Below, one piece after another: positions 56,115-64,000 of a stretch of DNA of 64,000 nt. The stretch is taken from positions 434,001 to 498,000 of the forward strand of contig NZ_JAAZQD010000003.1 of the NCBI RefSeq assembly GCF_012395255.1. The letters are read 5' to 3'. Position 1 is the stretch's first letter, and each line of letters starts with the position of its first letter. The DNA comes from Oleiagrimonas citrea. Its GTDB lineage: Bacteria; Pseudomonadota; Gammaproteobacteria; Xanthomonadales; Rhodanobacteraceae. The notes under the pieces were generated by a model. The model saw nothing but the letters and a program-made list of their open reading frames with translations. It searched no databases and was not told the origin of the DNA. The position numbers and the translations under genes were made by a program.

Positions 56115-58703
56115 ATGTTCGCCAAGTTGGCACCGCATGTTCTGATTGTGGCCGCGGACCGCGATGATCGCCGTAGACTCTTCGATGCGCTAGACGGACA
56201 GGGGCTCGCGGCGTTGTACACCGCTCGCGACGCGCGCCAGGCGCGCAATCTGCTGTCCGAAGGCTCCGAATTGCAGGCGGTGATTCTGGATTTCCACGGC
56301 GAGGCACACGAGAACGTCGCGCTGTGTGCACATCTTCGCAGCCTGCCAGAGGCAGCTGGCGTGCACATACTCGGCATCCTCAGTGCCGATCCGCAGCAGC
56401 GATCCTGGGGGTACCAGCATGTTCCGCCCGGTGTCGATGACTGGCTCCGGAGTCCGATCGATGTCGGGGAAACACGTGTCAAATTGCTGACCCTGTTGTC
56501 CGGGAAGGACCGCAAGCCGGCCATTGTCGGTGCCGGCGCGATGGGCGATTACCGCTTTGCCTTCGATTGCGATGACAACGAATTGCTGGTCCTGGATGCC
56601 GACAACGGCGAGATCCTGGACCTGAATCCGTCCTTCGAACGCAGCTCCGGCTACGGGCGTGAACAGCTGCGGGGCAGGGATGCGGCGCCCCTGCTCGGCC
56701 TGAGCGAGAGTCAATTCGCAAAGATGCGCGAGGTGGTGGAGAAGGACGGCGTGGCTCGCCGCCGCTGCAATCGCGGGCGCGCGAACGGCGAGTCGGACGT
56801 GGTCGACTTGACCATGCAGCCGGTCACGCGCGGCGGTCAGCTCGTGCATCTGGTCAGTCTGAGGGATCGCCGCGAACTGGAAGCTGCGCGCATGGCCATG
56901 GGGCTGCTCGCCCGCATGCAGGCCACGGGCAAGGGCGAGGATCGCATGGCCGCCTCGGCCCGACTGTTGGCGGATCTGCTGCAATTGGACTACGTGGCGG
57001 TCTACTCGGCGCGCCCCGAACTCGAGGACGGCCCGCAGTTGCTGACGCGTGAGCTGCGCCGCCAGTTCACCAGCGATGCGCCGGACCCGCTTAACGGTGG
57101 CACGTTGAAGCTGGTGTTGGACGGCCGCCCGGTGCTGCTGCCGGCGATCAGCCCGCAGGTGGCGCAGAATGACGATTTCATCGCCAGGATGGGCTTCGGC
57201 GCATTCGCCGGATTGCCGCTGCTGGACGAACGCCGCAATGTGCTTGGCGCCTTGCTGATCGGTTCGCGCGACTCCTGGCGCGGGCGGCCGCTGCTGGCCG
57301 AGACGCTGCGTGTGGCCGCGGCGCGCTTCGGCTTCGATCTGGAGCTGCAACGCGCACGCGAGCAGGGACGCGCCAAGGGCCTGCAGGACGGCCTGACCGG
57401 ACTGCCCAATCGCCTGCTGTTCAACGACCGCCTGGAAACCACGCTGCGTGAAGCACGCCGCACCGGCGAGATGTTCGCCGTGCTGTTCGTGGATCTGGAC
57501 CGCTTCAAGAGCATCAATGATTCGCTGGGACATTCCGTCGGCGACAAGGTGCTCAATGCCGTGGCGCAGCGTCTGCGCAAGTCGGTGCGCGGCTCCGATA
57601 CCGTGGCGCGCTATGCCGGCGACGAATTTACGGTGATCCTTCGCCACATCACCCAGCGCGACGACGTCAAGCGCATCGCCGAGAAGATCGTCAACCTGAT
57701 GGAAGTGCCGCTGACGCTGGAAGGTGATTCCGAGCTGCGCATGACGGCCTCGATCGGCATCAGCTTCTATCCGGACGACGCCACCACGGCCGACGACCTG
57801 CTCAAGTACGCCGATGTGGCGATGTACAACGCCAAGGGCATGGGACGGAACAACTATCAGGTCTACCAGGCGGTTTCGGAGGAGTCGAGCCAGCAGCGAA
57901 TCGCCCTGGAAAGCAATTTGCGCAAGGCCGAGGACAACGGCGAGCTGCGTGTGTACTACCAGCCGCAGATCGACGTCGAGTCCGAGGACATCGTCGGCAT
58001 GGAGGCGCTGGTGCGCTGGGAGCATCCGGAACTGGGCATGATCAGTCCCGGCTTCTTCATCCCGCTGGCCGAGGAAACCGGTCTCATTGTCGGCATCGGC
58101 GAATGGGTGCTGCGCACGGCCTGCGCCGACGCTTATGCCTGGCAGCAGCGGTATGGCCTGCAGCTGCGCGTCGGCGTGAATCTGTCGGCGGTGCAGCTTC
58201 GCCAGAAGAGCCTGCCCAAGATGGTCGCCGACGCGCTCGCTTCCAGCGGACTCGATCCGAGCAGCCTGGAGCTGGAAGTGACCGAGAGTATCAGCGTGAA
58301 GTCGGTCACCAACCTGATGGAGAATCTGGACGCGCTGCACGAGATCGGGTGCCAGATCGCCATCGACGATTTCGGTACCGGGCACGCTTCGCTCGATTAT
58401 CTGCGGCGTCTGCCGGCGCGGCGTATCAAGATCGACCAGAGCTTTGTGCGCAACATCGGCGTGGACCCGGATGACGAGGCCATCGTCAAGGCCACCATCG
58501 ACATGGCGCACAGCCTGAAGCGGGATGTGGTCGCCGAGGGTGTCGAGATCGAGCCGCATCTGCGTTTTCTGCGAGAACAGCACTGCGACGAGGTGCAGGG
58601 ATATCTGTTCTGCCGTCCGCTGCCGGCGCAGGCCTTCGATCGCATGATGGCCGAGCGGCAGCGTCTGTACGGGCGGCGTGCCGAAGGCGGCATGGCCGGT
58701 TGA
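56115..58703 (+). CDS. REC-PAS-GAF-GGDEF-EAL cyclic-di-GMP signalling protein
   Basis: An 862-residue cytoplasmic multi-domain protein. Domains in order: a receiver-like domain (8-125), PAS (about 140-260), GAF (about 285-420), GGDEF (about 425-590) and EAL (about 605-850). The receiver keeps an aspartate at Asp59 but has Ser113 before Pro in place of the conserved Lys, so it may not switch normally. The GGDEF signature is AGDEF (about 501-505). The EAL side is intact: GMEALVRWEHP, EVTES, IDDFGTGHASL and RRIKIDQSFV. It most likely degrades c-di-GMP with GTP-tuned control, though AGDEF can also be active. Confidence 0.9.
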   Translation: MFAKLAPHVLIVAADRDDRRRLFDALDGQGLAALYTARDARQARNLLSEGSELQAVILDFHGEAHENVALCAHLRSLPEAAGVHILGILSADPQQRSWGYQHVPPGVDDWLRSPIDVGETRVKLLTLLSGKDRKPAIVGAGAMGDYRFAFDCDDNELLVLDADNGEILDLNPSFERSSGYGREQLRGRDAAPLLGLSESQFAKMREVVEKDGVARRRCNRGRANGESDVVDLTMQPVTRGGQLVHLVSLRDRRELEAARMAMGLLARMQATGKGEDRMAASARLLADLLQLDYVAVYSARPELEDGPQLLTRELRRQFTSDAPDPLNGGTLKLVLDGRPVLLPAISPQVAQNDDFIARMGFGAFAGLPLLDERRNVLGALLIGSRDSWRGRPLLAETLRVAAARFGFDLELQRAREQGRAKGLQDGLTGLPNRLLFNDRLETTLREARRTGEMFAVLFVDLDRFKSINDSLGHSVGDKVLNAVAQRLRKSVRGSDTVARYAGDEFTVILRHITQRDDVKRIAEKIVNLMEVPLTLEGDSELRMTASIGISFYPDDATTADDLLKYADVAMYNAKGMGRNNYQVYQAVSEESSQQRIALESNLRKAEDNGELRVYYQPQIDVESEDIVGMEALVRWEHPELGMISPGFFIPLAEETGLIVGIGEWVLRTACADAYAWQQRYGLQLRVGVNLSAVQLRQKSLPKMVADALASSGLDPSSLELEVTESISVKSVTNLMENLDALHEIGCQIAIDDFGTGHASLDYLRRLPARRIKIDQSFVRNIGVDPDDEAIVKATIDMAHSLKRDVVAEGVEIEPHLRFLREQHCDEVQGYLFCRPLPAQAFDRMMAERQRLYGRRAEGGMAG

Positions 58704-58758
58704 TGGTCGTGCGCGGGGCTTCTTGACGACCCTGGCGACCGCCCCCATCCTCGTTAGC

Positions 58759-58785
58759 GAACTCCGGCCGGATTTGCCGGTCATA
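58759..58785 (+). promoter_or_regulatory. Candidate sigma-E type promoter upstream of rpoE
   Basis: GAACTC (58759-58764), a 16-base spacer, then TCATA (58781-58785), similar to the GAACTT-N16-TCTGA consensus of group 4 RpoE sigmas. This would allow autoregulation of the operon. The match to the -10 is partial. Confidence 0.4.
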
Positions 58786-58880
58786 GTCAGGGTTGCGCGT
58801 ATCGGCGCTCATGTCGATGCCGGGTGAACACCTGATACGGGCGCAGTCCCGCAGGGGACTGCAGAGGAGAATGGCCCGGC

Positions 58881-59471
58881 ATGGGCGAAAACGAACTGGA
58901 CCGCGCGCTCGTCGAGCGCGTACAAAATGGCGACAGGGGCGCGTTCGACCTGCTGGTGCGCAAGTACCAGCACAAGGTGATCGGGCTGATTTCCCGTTAC
59001 ATCTCCGACCGCAGCGAATGCGAAGACGTTGCGCAGGAGGCGTTCGTGCGCGCCTGGCGCGCCCTGAAGTCGTTCCGCGGCGACAGTGCGTTCTACACCT
59101 GGATGTACAAGATCGCCGTCAACACCGCCAAGAATCACCTGGTTGCACGCGGGCGGCGTCCGCCGGCCGATGACATCGCCGTCGAGGACGCGATGTACGG
59201 TCCGACCGCGGAGCGTCTGTACGAGACGGCCACCCCTGAACGCGAAATGATGCGCGAGGAGGTGGAACAAACCGTGTTTTCCACTGTCCAAGAACTGCCG
59301 GACGAGCTGCGCACGGCCATCACCCTGCGGGAGGTGGACGGTCTCAGCTATGAGGAGATCGCTGAAGCCATGGATTGCCCGATCGGCACCGTGCGCTCCC
59401 GTATCTTCCGGGCCCGTGAGGCCATCGACCGGCAACTGCGGCCCCTGCTGTCCCATCGTGAGGAATCGTAA
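58881..59471 (+). CDS. rpoE: Extracytoplasmic-function RNA polymerase sigma factor E
   Basis: A 196-residue ECF sigma factor. Region 2 contains AFDLLVRKYQHKVIGLISRYI and DVAQEAFVRAWRALKSFRGDSAFYTWMYKIAVN; region 4 contains VFSTVQELPDELRTAITLREVDGLSYEEIAEAM and GTVRSRIFRARE. It directs the envelope-stress regulon. It is held inactive by RseA, encoded 2 bases downstream. AGGAGA precedes the ATG. Only rseA and mucD follow, without rseB. Confidence 0.95.
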   Translation: MGENELDRALVERVQNGDRGAFDLLVRKYQHKVIGLISRYISDRSECEDVAQEAFVRAWRALKSFRGDSAFYTWMYKIAVNTAKNHLVARGRRPPADDIAVEDAMYGPTAERLYETATPEREMMREEVEQTVFSTVQELPDELRTAITLREVDGLSYEEIAEAMDCPIGTVRSRIFRAREAIDRQLRPLLSHREES

Positions 59472-59473
59472 AG

Positions 59474-60190
59474 ATGAACGAAGCCCACCGTGAGAACCTC
59501 TCCGCCTTGACCGATGGCGAGCTTGCGTTCGATCAGGTTCGCTTCCTGCTGCGGCGCGTCGAGCACGACGCCGAATTGCGCGCGTCGTGGACCAGTTACC
59601 ACGTCGGACGCGATTGCCTGCGTGGCGAATTTTCCGGGGCGGCGCGCGTCGATTTCGCCGACCGTGTGATGGCTGCGCTGGATTCGGCGCCGTCTTCCGC
59701 CGCGGTCGGTCACGGCTCGCGACGATGGTTGCGCTGGTCCGCCGGCGGTGCGATTGCCGCCAGTGTGGCCGCCGTGGCCCTGATGGTTGCGCAGCCGCAG
59801 ACCTCGTCCCCCGGCGACGCAGCCGCAGGCGGTCCGGCCATTGCCGCAGCGAACACGTCTTCGGATGTTTCCGCCAACACCGTGATGCGCGCCCCTGAGG
59901 TGCCGAGCTGGTTGTCGATCACGCCGATGGCGGGTCAGCTCAGTCAGCGCGCATCGGCCAGCACACTGGATGGTCAGTTGCGCGGTGACACGTTGACGCC
60001 TGCCACGTACCAGTTGAGCGGCGATGCACTCATCCCGACCACGTATGCAAGGCGGGCGGCGCCGTACATGAGCATGCGCGGTTATCCGGCGCACGAGGCC
60101 GCCAATCCCCGCCAGTACGGGCGGGCGGATGTCGGCGGCTGGGTCATCCCGATGACGCCGAGCTCCGAATCGCCGACGAAGGCGCACTGA
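59474..60190 (+). CDS. rseA: Anti-sigma factor RseA
   Basis: A 238-residue inner-membrane regulator. Residues 1-85 carry the cytoplasmic sigma-binding domain (REDLSALTDGELAFDQVRFLL pattern and WTSYHVGRDCLRGEF). One membrane segment spans about residues 92-110 (AGGAIAASVAAVALMVAQP). The periplasmic part (about 130 residues) is Thr/Pro-rich and ends near IPMTPSSESPTKAH. It is released by regulated proteolysis when unfolded outer-membrane proteins are sensed. It is tightly linked with rpoE (2-base gap). Confidence 0.9.
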   Translation: MNEAHRENLSALTDGELAFDQVRFLLRRVEHDAELRASWTSYHVGRDCLRGEFSGAARVDFADRVMAALDSAPSSAAVGHGSRRWLRWSAGGAIAASVAAVALMVAQPQTSSPGDAAAGGPAIAAANTSSDVSANTVMRAPEVPSWLSITPMAGQLSQRASASTLDGQLRGDTLTPATYQLSGDALIPTTYARRAAPYMSMRGYPAHEAANPRQYGRADVGGWVIPMTPSSESPTKAH

Positions 60191-60356
60191 CGCAAACAAC
60201 GGGACGGCGGCGTGCGCCGTCGTCCTTCGCGTTCTCGTGACGCCATTTCCCAAATCGAAGAACCCCGCGGACCATGCGTTCCGCTGGTCGACCCGTTGTG
60301 GCCATGTGCGACATGGCATCTGTTTCGACGAAACCATCCAAGGAGGCAACCACCCC

Positions 60357-61784
60357 ATGAGAGCCATTACGATGCGTCTCGGCGCCACCTTCGGTCTGCT
60401 GATGCTCGCCATCGGCGCCCAGGCCGCGCAACTGCCGGATTTCACCGGCATCGTCTCGAAGAACGCGCCTGCGGTGGTGCATGTCGAGGCCAAGTACGAC
60501 GGCGGCAAGTCGCCCTCAATGCAGATGCAGCAGCAGGGCGGTCCGGATCAGCAGCAGATTCCGGAGATTCTTCGTCGTTTCTTCGGCGGCCCGATGGGGC
60601 CCCAGGAAGATCCCGCGCACACCTCATTGGGTTCGGGCTTCATCATCTCCAGTGACGGCTACATCCTGACCAACGACCACGTGGTCGACGATGCCGACTC
60701 GGTGACGGTGCGCCTGCAGGACCATCGCACCTTCAAGGCCAAGGTCGTGGGCTCGGACAAGCTCTATGACATCGCGTTGCTGAAGGTGAAGGCGCACGAC
60801 CTGCCGACCGTGTCCATCGGCGATTCGAGCAAGCTCAAGCCGGGGCAGTGGGTGCTGGCGATCGGCTCGCCGTTCGGCTTCGACTACACCGTGACCCAGG
60901 GCATCGTCAGCGCCGTGGGACGCAATCTGGGGCGCCAGGACCAGCCCTACACCTCGTTCATCCAGACCGATGTGCCGATCAATCGCGGCAACTCCGGAGG
61001 TCCGCTGTTCAATCTGGATGGCCAGGTGGTCGGCATCAATTCGCAGATCTATTCCAACACCGGCGGCTACATGGGCGTGTCGTTCTCGATTCCCATCGAT
61101 CTGGCCATGAATGCCGTGCAGCAGCTCAAGACCAAGGGTCATGTGTCGCGGGGCATGATCGGCGTGGGCATCCAGAATGTCGACCAGGACAAGGCCAAGG
61201 CGCTGGGCCTGGCTGATGTGCGTGGCGCGCTGGTGCGTACCGTCAATCCGGGCAGCCCGGGTGATCGGGCCGGACTGAAGGTCGGCGATGTCATCACGGA
61301 CTTCGACGGGCGCGTGGTGAACACCGCTTCGGATCTGCCGCCGATGGTAGCGGCCACCGCTCCGGGCACCGAGTGCACGCTGAAGGTGATCCGTGACGGC
61401 AAGACGCGCACAATCAAGGTCAAGCTCGGCGAGCTGAAGGGCAATGGTGACGGGCCGTCCGCCGGTTCGATGGGCAGCAGCAGTTCCAAGCTAGGCTTCA
61501 GCGTGCAGTCCATGACCGACGATCAGCGCCAGATGCTGGGCCTCAAGCGCAGCGAGGGCGGCGTGGTCATCGACCATGTCGATGGTCGCAATGCCGCCGA
61601 GGCCGGGTTGCGCCCCGGTGACGTGGTGCTGATGGTCGGCCGCAAGAAGGTCTCCACGGTGTCCCAGTTCGACAAGGCCATCGCCGAGTACAAGCCGGGC
61701 AGCACGGTGATGCTGCTGGTCCGTGATCGAGGCGGCAATACGGCATTCGTTACGGTCACGGCGGCCAAGCCGGGCAGCGAATAA
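60357..61784 (+). CDS. mucD: Do-family periplasmic serine protease (MucD/DegP)
   Basis: A 475-residue trypsin-like protease with two PDZ domains. The signal peptide ends near AQAAQL. The catalytic triad is His in LTNDHVVDD, Asp in LYDIALLKV and Ser in [14 protein letters not shown]1 starts at [15 protein letters not shown] and PDZ2 at [15 protein letters not shown]. It degrades misfolded envelope proteins and belongs to the rpoE regulon. The Gln-rich loop near residue 60 ([15 protein letters not shown]) is the LA-loop region. AAGGAGG lies 10 bases before the chosen ATG; a second ATG follows 5 codons later. Confidence 0.95.
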   Translation: MRAITMRLGATFGLLMLAIGAQAAQLPDFTGIVSKNAPAVVHVEAKYDGGKSPSMQMQQQGGPDQQQIPEILRRFFGGPMGPQEDPAHTSLGSGFIISSDGYILTNDHVVDDADSVTVRLQDHRTFKAKVVGSDKLYDIALLKVKAHDLPTVSIGDSSKLKPGQWVLAIGSPFGFDYTVTQGIVSAVGRNLGRQDQPYTSFIQTDVPINRGNSGGPLFNLDGQVVGINSQIYSNTGGYMGVSFSIPIDLAMNAVQQLKTKGHVSRGMIGVGIQNVDQDKAKALGLADVRGALVRTVNPGSPGDRAGLKVGDVITDFDGRVVNTASDLPPMVAATAPGTECTLKVIRDGKTRTIKVKLGELKGNGDGPSAGSMGSSSSKLGFSVQSMTDDQRQMLGLKRSEGGVVIDHVDGRNAAEAGLRPGDVVLMVGRKKVSTVSQFDKAIAEYKPGSTVMLLVRDRGGNTAFVTVTAAKPGSE

Positions 61785-61795
61785 GCGTTGTTCCC

Positions 61796-61824
61796 GCGCA
61801 CCGCCGCCCCTTGCGGCGGTGCGC
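61796..61824. terminator. Strong hairpin between mucD and lepA
   Basis: A perfect 11-base stem (GCGCACCGCCG at 61796-61806 with 61814-61824) around CCCCTTG. There is no T-run, so it may weaken, not end, transcription into lepA. Confidence 0.45.
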
Positions 61825-61932
61825 ATGGATACGGCGTTCCATGCGATAATCGACGCCTTGCACCGTCTGCGTCCGCGGGCGGTGCCTTGCCATGTGCACA
61901 CGGCAGCATGGCCCAAGCCAAGCACGGATTCC

Positions 61933-63723
61933 ATGGATCATATTCGCAACTTCTCCATTATCGCCCACGTCGATCACGGCAAGTCGACGCTTGCCGATCG
62001 CATCATCCAGCTCTGCGGCGGTCTGACCGAGCGCGAGATGGCCGAGCAGGTGCTCGATAACAATCCCATTGAGCGCGAGCGCGGCATCACGATCAAGTCG
62101 CAGGCTGTGTCGTTGCCGTACACCGCGCGCGACGGCAAGACCTACCAGCTCAACTTCATCGATACGCCGGGCCATGTGGACTTCTCCTATGAGGTCAGCC
62201 GTTCGCTGTCGGCGTGCGAGGGCGCGCTGCTGGTGGTCGACGCCGCGCAGGGCGTGGAGGCGCAGTCGGTGGCCAACTGCTACACCGCGGTGGAGCAGGG
62301 CCTGGAAGTGGTGCCGGTGCTGAACAAGATCGACCTGCCCACGGCCGACCCGGACCGCGTCAAGGAGGAAATCGAGGCGGTGATCGGCATCGAGGCCGAC
62401 GACGCCATCGCGGTCAGCGCCAAGACCGGCGAGAACGTGACCGACGTGCTGGAGGCTATCGTCCAGCGCATCCCGCCGCCGAAGCCGGGTGATACCGACA
62501 AATTGCAGGCGCTGATCATCGACTCCTGGTTCGACAACTACCTGGGTGTGGTGATGCTGGTGCGCGTGATGCAGGGTGAACTGAAGCCCGGCAGCAAGAT
62601 CCAGGTGATGTCGACCGGCCGCTCGCACGGTGTCGACGAGGTCGGCGTGTTCACACCCAAACGCAAGAAGCTGGGTCGGCTGGGCGCGGGCGAGGTCGGC
62701 TGGGTCAACGCGGCGATCAAGGATGTCCACGGCGCGCCGGTCGGCGACACGCTGACCCTGGCCAACGATCCGGCGGACAAGCCGCTGCCCGGCTTCCAGC
62801 AGATGCAACCGCGCGTGTTCGCGGGACTGTTCCCGGTCTCGGCCGACGACTATCCGGACCTGCGTGAGGCTCTGGACAAGCTGCGCCTCAACGACGCCGC
62901 GCTGTTCTTCGAGCCGGAATCCTCCGAGGCCATGGGCTTCGGTTTCCGCTGCGGCTTCCTGGGCATGCTGCACATGGAGATCGTGCAGGAGCGTCTGGAG
63001 CGTGAGTACGACCTGGACCTGGTCACCACCGCGCCGACCGTGGTCTACGAAGTCGAGAAGACCGACGGCGAAGTGATCAGCCTGGACAATCCGGCCAAGC
63101 TGCCAGCGTCGCCGCAGATCACCGAGGTCCGCGAGCCGATCATCGTTGCCAGCATCCTGACGCCGCCCGATCACGTGGGCGCGATCATCACGCTGTGCGA
63201 GGAGAAGCGTGGTGTACAGAAGGGTATCCAGTACTTGGGCACGCAAGTGCAGATCAGCTACGAACTGCCGCTGGCCGAAGTGGTGCTGGACTTCTTCGAC
63301 CGCCTGAAGTCGGTGTCACGCGGCTACGCCTCGATGGAATACCACTTCCAGCGGTTCCAGCCCGGCCCGTTCGTGCGCGTGGACGTGCTCATCAACGGCG
63401 AGCGTGTCGATGCGCTGAGCCTGATCGTGCACCGTGTGCAGGCCGAGACCCGCGGTCGGGACCTGGTCGAGCGCATGAAGGGACTGATTCCCCGACAGCA
63501 GTTCGACGTCGCCATCCAGGCGGCCATCGGCGGGCAGATCATCGCCCGCTCGACGGTCAAGGCGTTGCGCAAGAACGTGCTGGCCAAGTGCTACGGCGGC
63601 GACGTCAGCCGCAAGAAGAAACTGCTGGAGAAGCAGAAGGAAGGCAAGAAGCGCATGAAGCAGGTGGGTCGTGTGGAGATTCCACAGGAAGCCTTCCTGG
63701 CTGTGCTGAAGGCCGACAAGTAG
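61933..63723 (+). CDS. lepA: Elongation factor 4 (LepA), ribosome back-translocase
   Basis: A 596-residue translational GTPase. P-loop AHVDHGKST is at residues 11-19, switch [10 protein letters not shown] near residue 79 and NKID near residue 134. The C-terminal LepA-specific domain includes [24 protein letters not shown], and a basic tail ([22 protein letters not shown]). The start at 61933 matches the family; the upstream frame has no conserved residues. lepB follows, as in most gammaproteobacteria. Confidence 0.96.
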   Translation: MDHIRNFSIIAHVDHGKSTLADRIIQLCGGLTEREMAEQVLDNNPIERERGITIKSQAVSLPYTARDGKTYQLNFIDTPGHVDFSYEVSRSLSACEGALLVVDAAQGVEAQSVANCYTAVEQGLEVVPVLNKIDLPTADPDRVKEEIEAVIGIEADDAIAVSAKTGENVTDVLEAIVQRIPPPKPGDTDKLQALIIDSWFDNYLGVVMLVRVMQGELKPGSKIQVMSTGRSHGVDEVGVFTPKRKKLGRLGAGEVGWVNAAIKDVHGAPVGDTLTLANDPADKPLPGFQQMQPRVFAGLFPVSADDYPDLREALDKLRLNDAALFFEPESSEAMGFGFRCGFLGMLHMEIVQERLEREYDLDLVTTAPTVVYEVEKTDGEVISLDNPAKLPASPQITEVREPIIVASILTPPDHVGAIITLCEEKRGVQKGIQYLGTQVQISYELPLAEVVLDFFDRLKSVSRGYASMEYHFQRFQPGPFVRVDVLINGERVDALSLIVHRVQAETRGRDLVERMKGLIPRQQFDVAIQAAIGGQIIARSTVKALRKNVLAKCYGGDVSRKKKLLEKQKEGKKRMKQVGRVEIPQEAFLAVLKADK

Positions 63724-63839
63724 ACGATGCAGGGAAATAGGGCACAATCGGCGGCAGGAGTGCCGGCGGTTTTCCCGGCATTCCATGGCAGGGCGAGTGT
63801 GATTCCACGCGCCGCCCGCGTGATTTTCAGGAAATAGGC

Positions 63840-64000
63840 ATGGCATTCGATTTTGCGTTGACGCTGCTGGTTCTCACCGTTCTGTTCGGTCTGGTCTGGG
63901 GGCTGGACCGCGCTTTCCTCTATCGTGCGCGCAAGCGCCGCGCCGAGGAAACGGGCAAGGACTATCGCGATCCGTGGCCGGTGGACTGGTCGCGATCGCT
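63840..64000 (+). CDS. lepB: Signal peptidase I, N-terminal part (continues beyond window)
   Basis: The first 53 codons are present. A hydrophobic helix (FALTLLVLTVLFGLVWGL) is followed by a basic segment (YRARKRRAEETGKDYRDPWP). This matches the N-terminal anchor of LepB, and the position directly after lepA is conserved. The catalytic Ser and Lys lie beyond the right edge. Confidence 0.85.
   Translation, partial: MAFDFALTLLVLTVLFGLVWGLDRAFLYRARKRRAEETGKDYRDPWPVDWSRS

Overview
The window looks like chromosome of a high-GC gammaproteobacterium, most likely a member of the Xanthomonadales (Lysobacterales) and perhaps the Rhodanobacteraceae. The reasons are the dense high-GC coding, an 800-residue LigA, the DUF1249, SlyX and DUF2058 genes, the rpoE-rseA-mucD-lepA-lepB block with no rseB, and the Ala-Glu-Asp tRNA cluster. 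This placement is an inference from gene content. No rRNA, CRISPR array, prophage or intact insertion sequence was seen. About 53 protein genes and three tRNAs are supported.

Region 1 (1-11.9 kb) holds a partial ChaC-like cyclotransferase, a META-domain lipoprotein, a class I photolyase, two antiporters (CPA2-type and NhaD), ligA, a half-VOC plus cupin fusion, a small membrane protein, a beta-hydroxyacid dehydrogenase and a second photolyase of the iron-sulfur (6-4) type. Region 2 (12.2-14.4 kb) is a compact four-gene operon: a protein with a possible winged helix, a Ras-like GTPase with an MglA/Cvn-type switch, and two Roadblock/LC7 proteins. It is the best candidate here for an under-described signalling system.

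Region 3 (14.5-31.5 kb) carries a secreted CocE/NonD hydrolase, a secreted unknown, CDP-diacylglycerol pyrophosphatase, a YcaQ/AlkX-type interstrand-crosslink glycosylase, a metallo-beta-lactamase-fold hydrolase, an MHS transporter, a secreted S53 peptidase behind a strong promoter and a perfect palindrome, a TPR-sulfotransferase, a UvrA2-type ABC ATPase and an orphan basic protein.

Region 4 (31.6-43.6 kb) is accessory DNA. Two near-identical cold-shock genes with matching promoters and leaders bracket about 8 kb holding a methyltransferase, a FosA-like enzyme, several small lipoproteins and secreted proteins, a tandem-domain protein and pilU. It is followed by a visibly AT-richer patch with a tautomerase, tandem duplication debris and a secreted glycosidase-like protein.

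Region 5 (43.6-64 kb) is core: ppsA diverging from its regulator ppsR, DUF1249, the tRNA operon, a Kef-type antiporter, an FKBP isomerase, ugd, slyX, DUF2058, a FadB-like beta-oxidation enzyme, a small unknown gene coupled to a REC-PAS-GAF-GGDEF-EAL protein, and the envelope-stress block rpoE-rseA-mucD followed by lepA and a partial lepB. Shared themes are DNA damage repair (two photolyases, LigA, YcaQ, UvrA2), ion homeostasis (three antiporters) and envelope or secreted functions.
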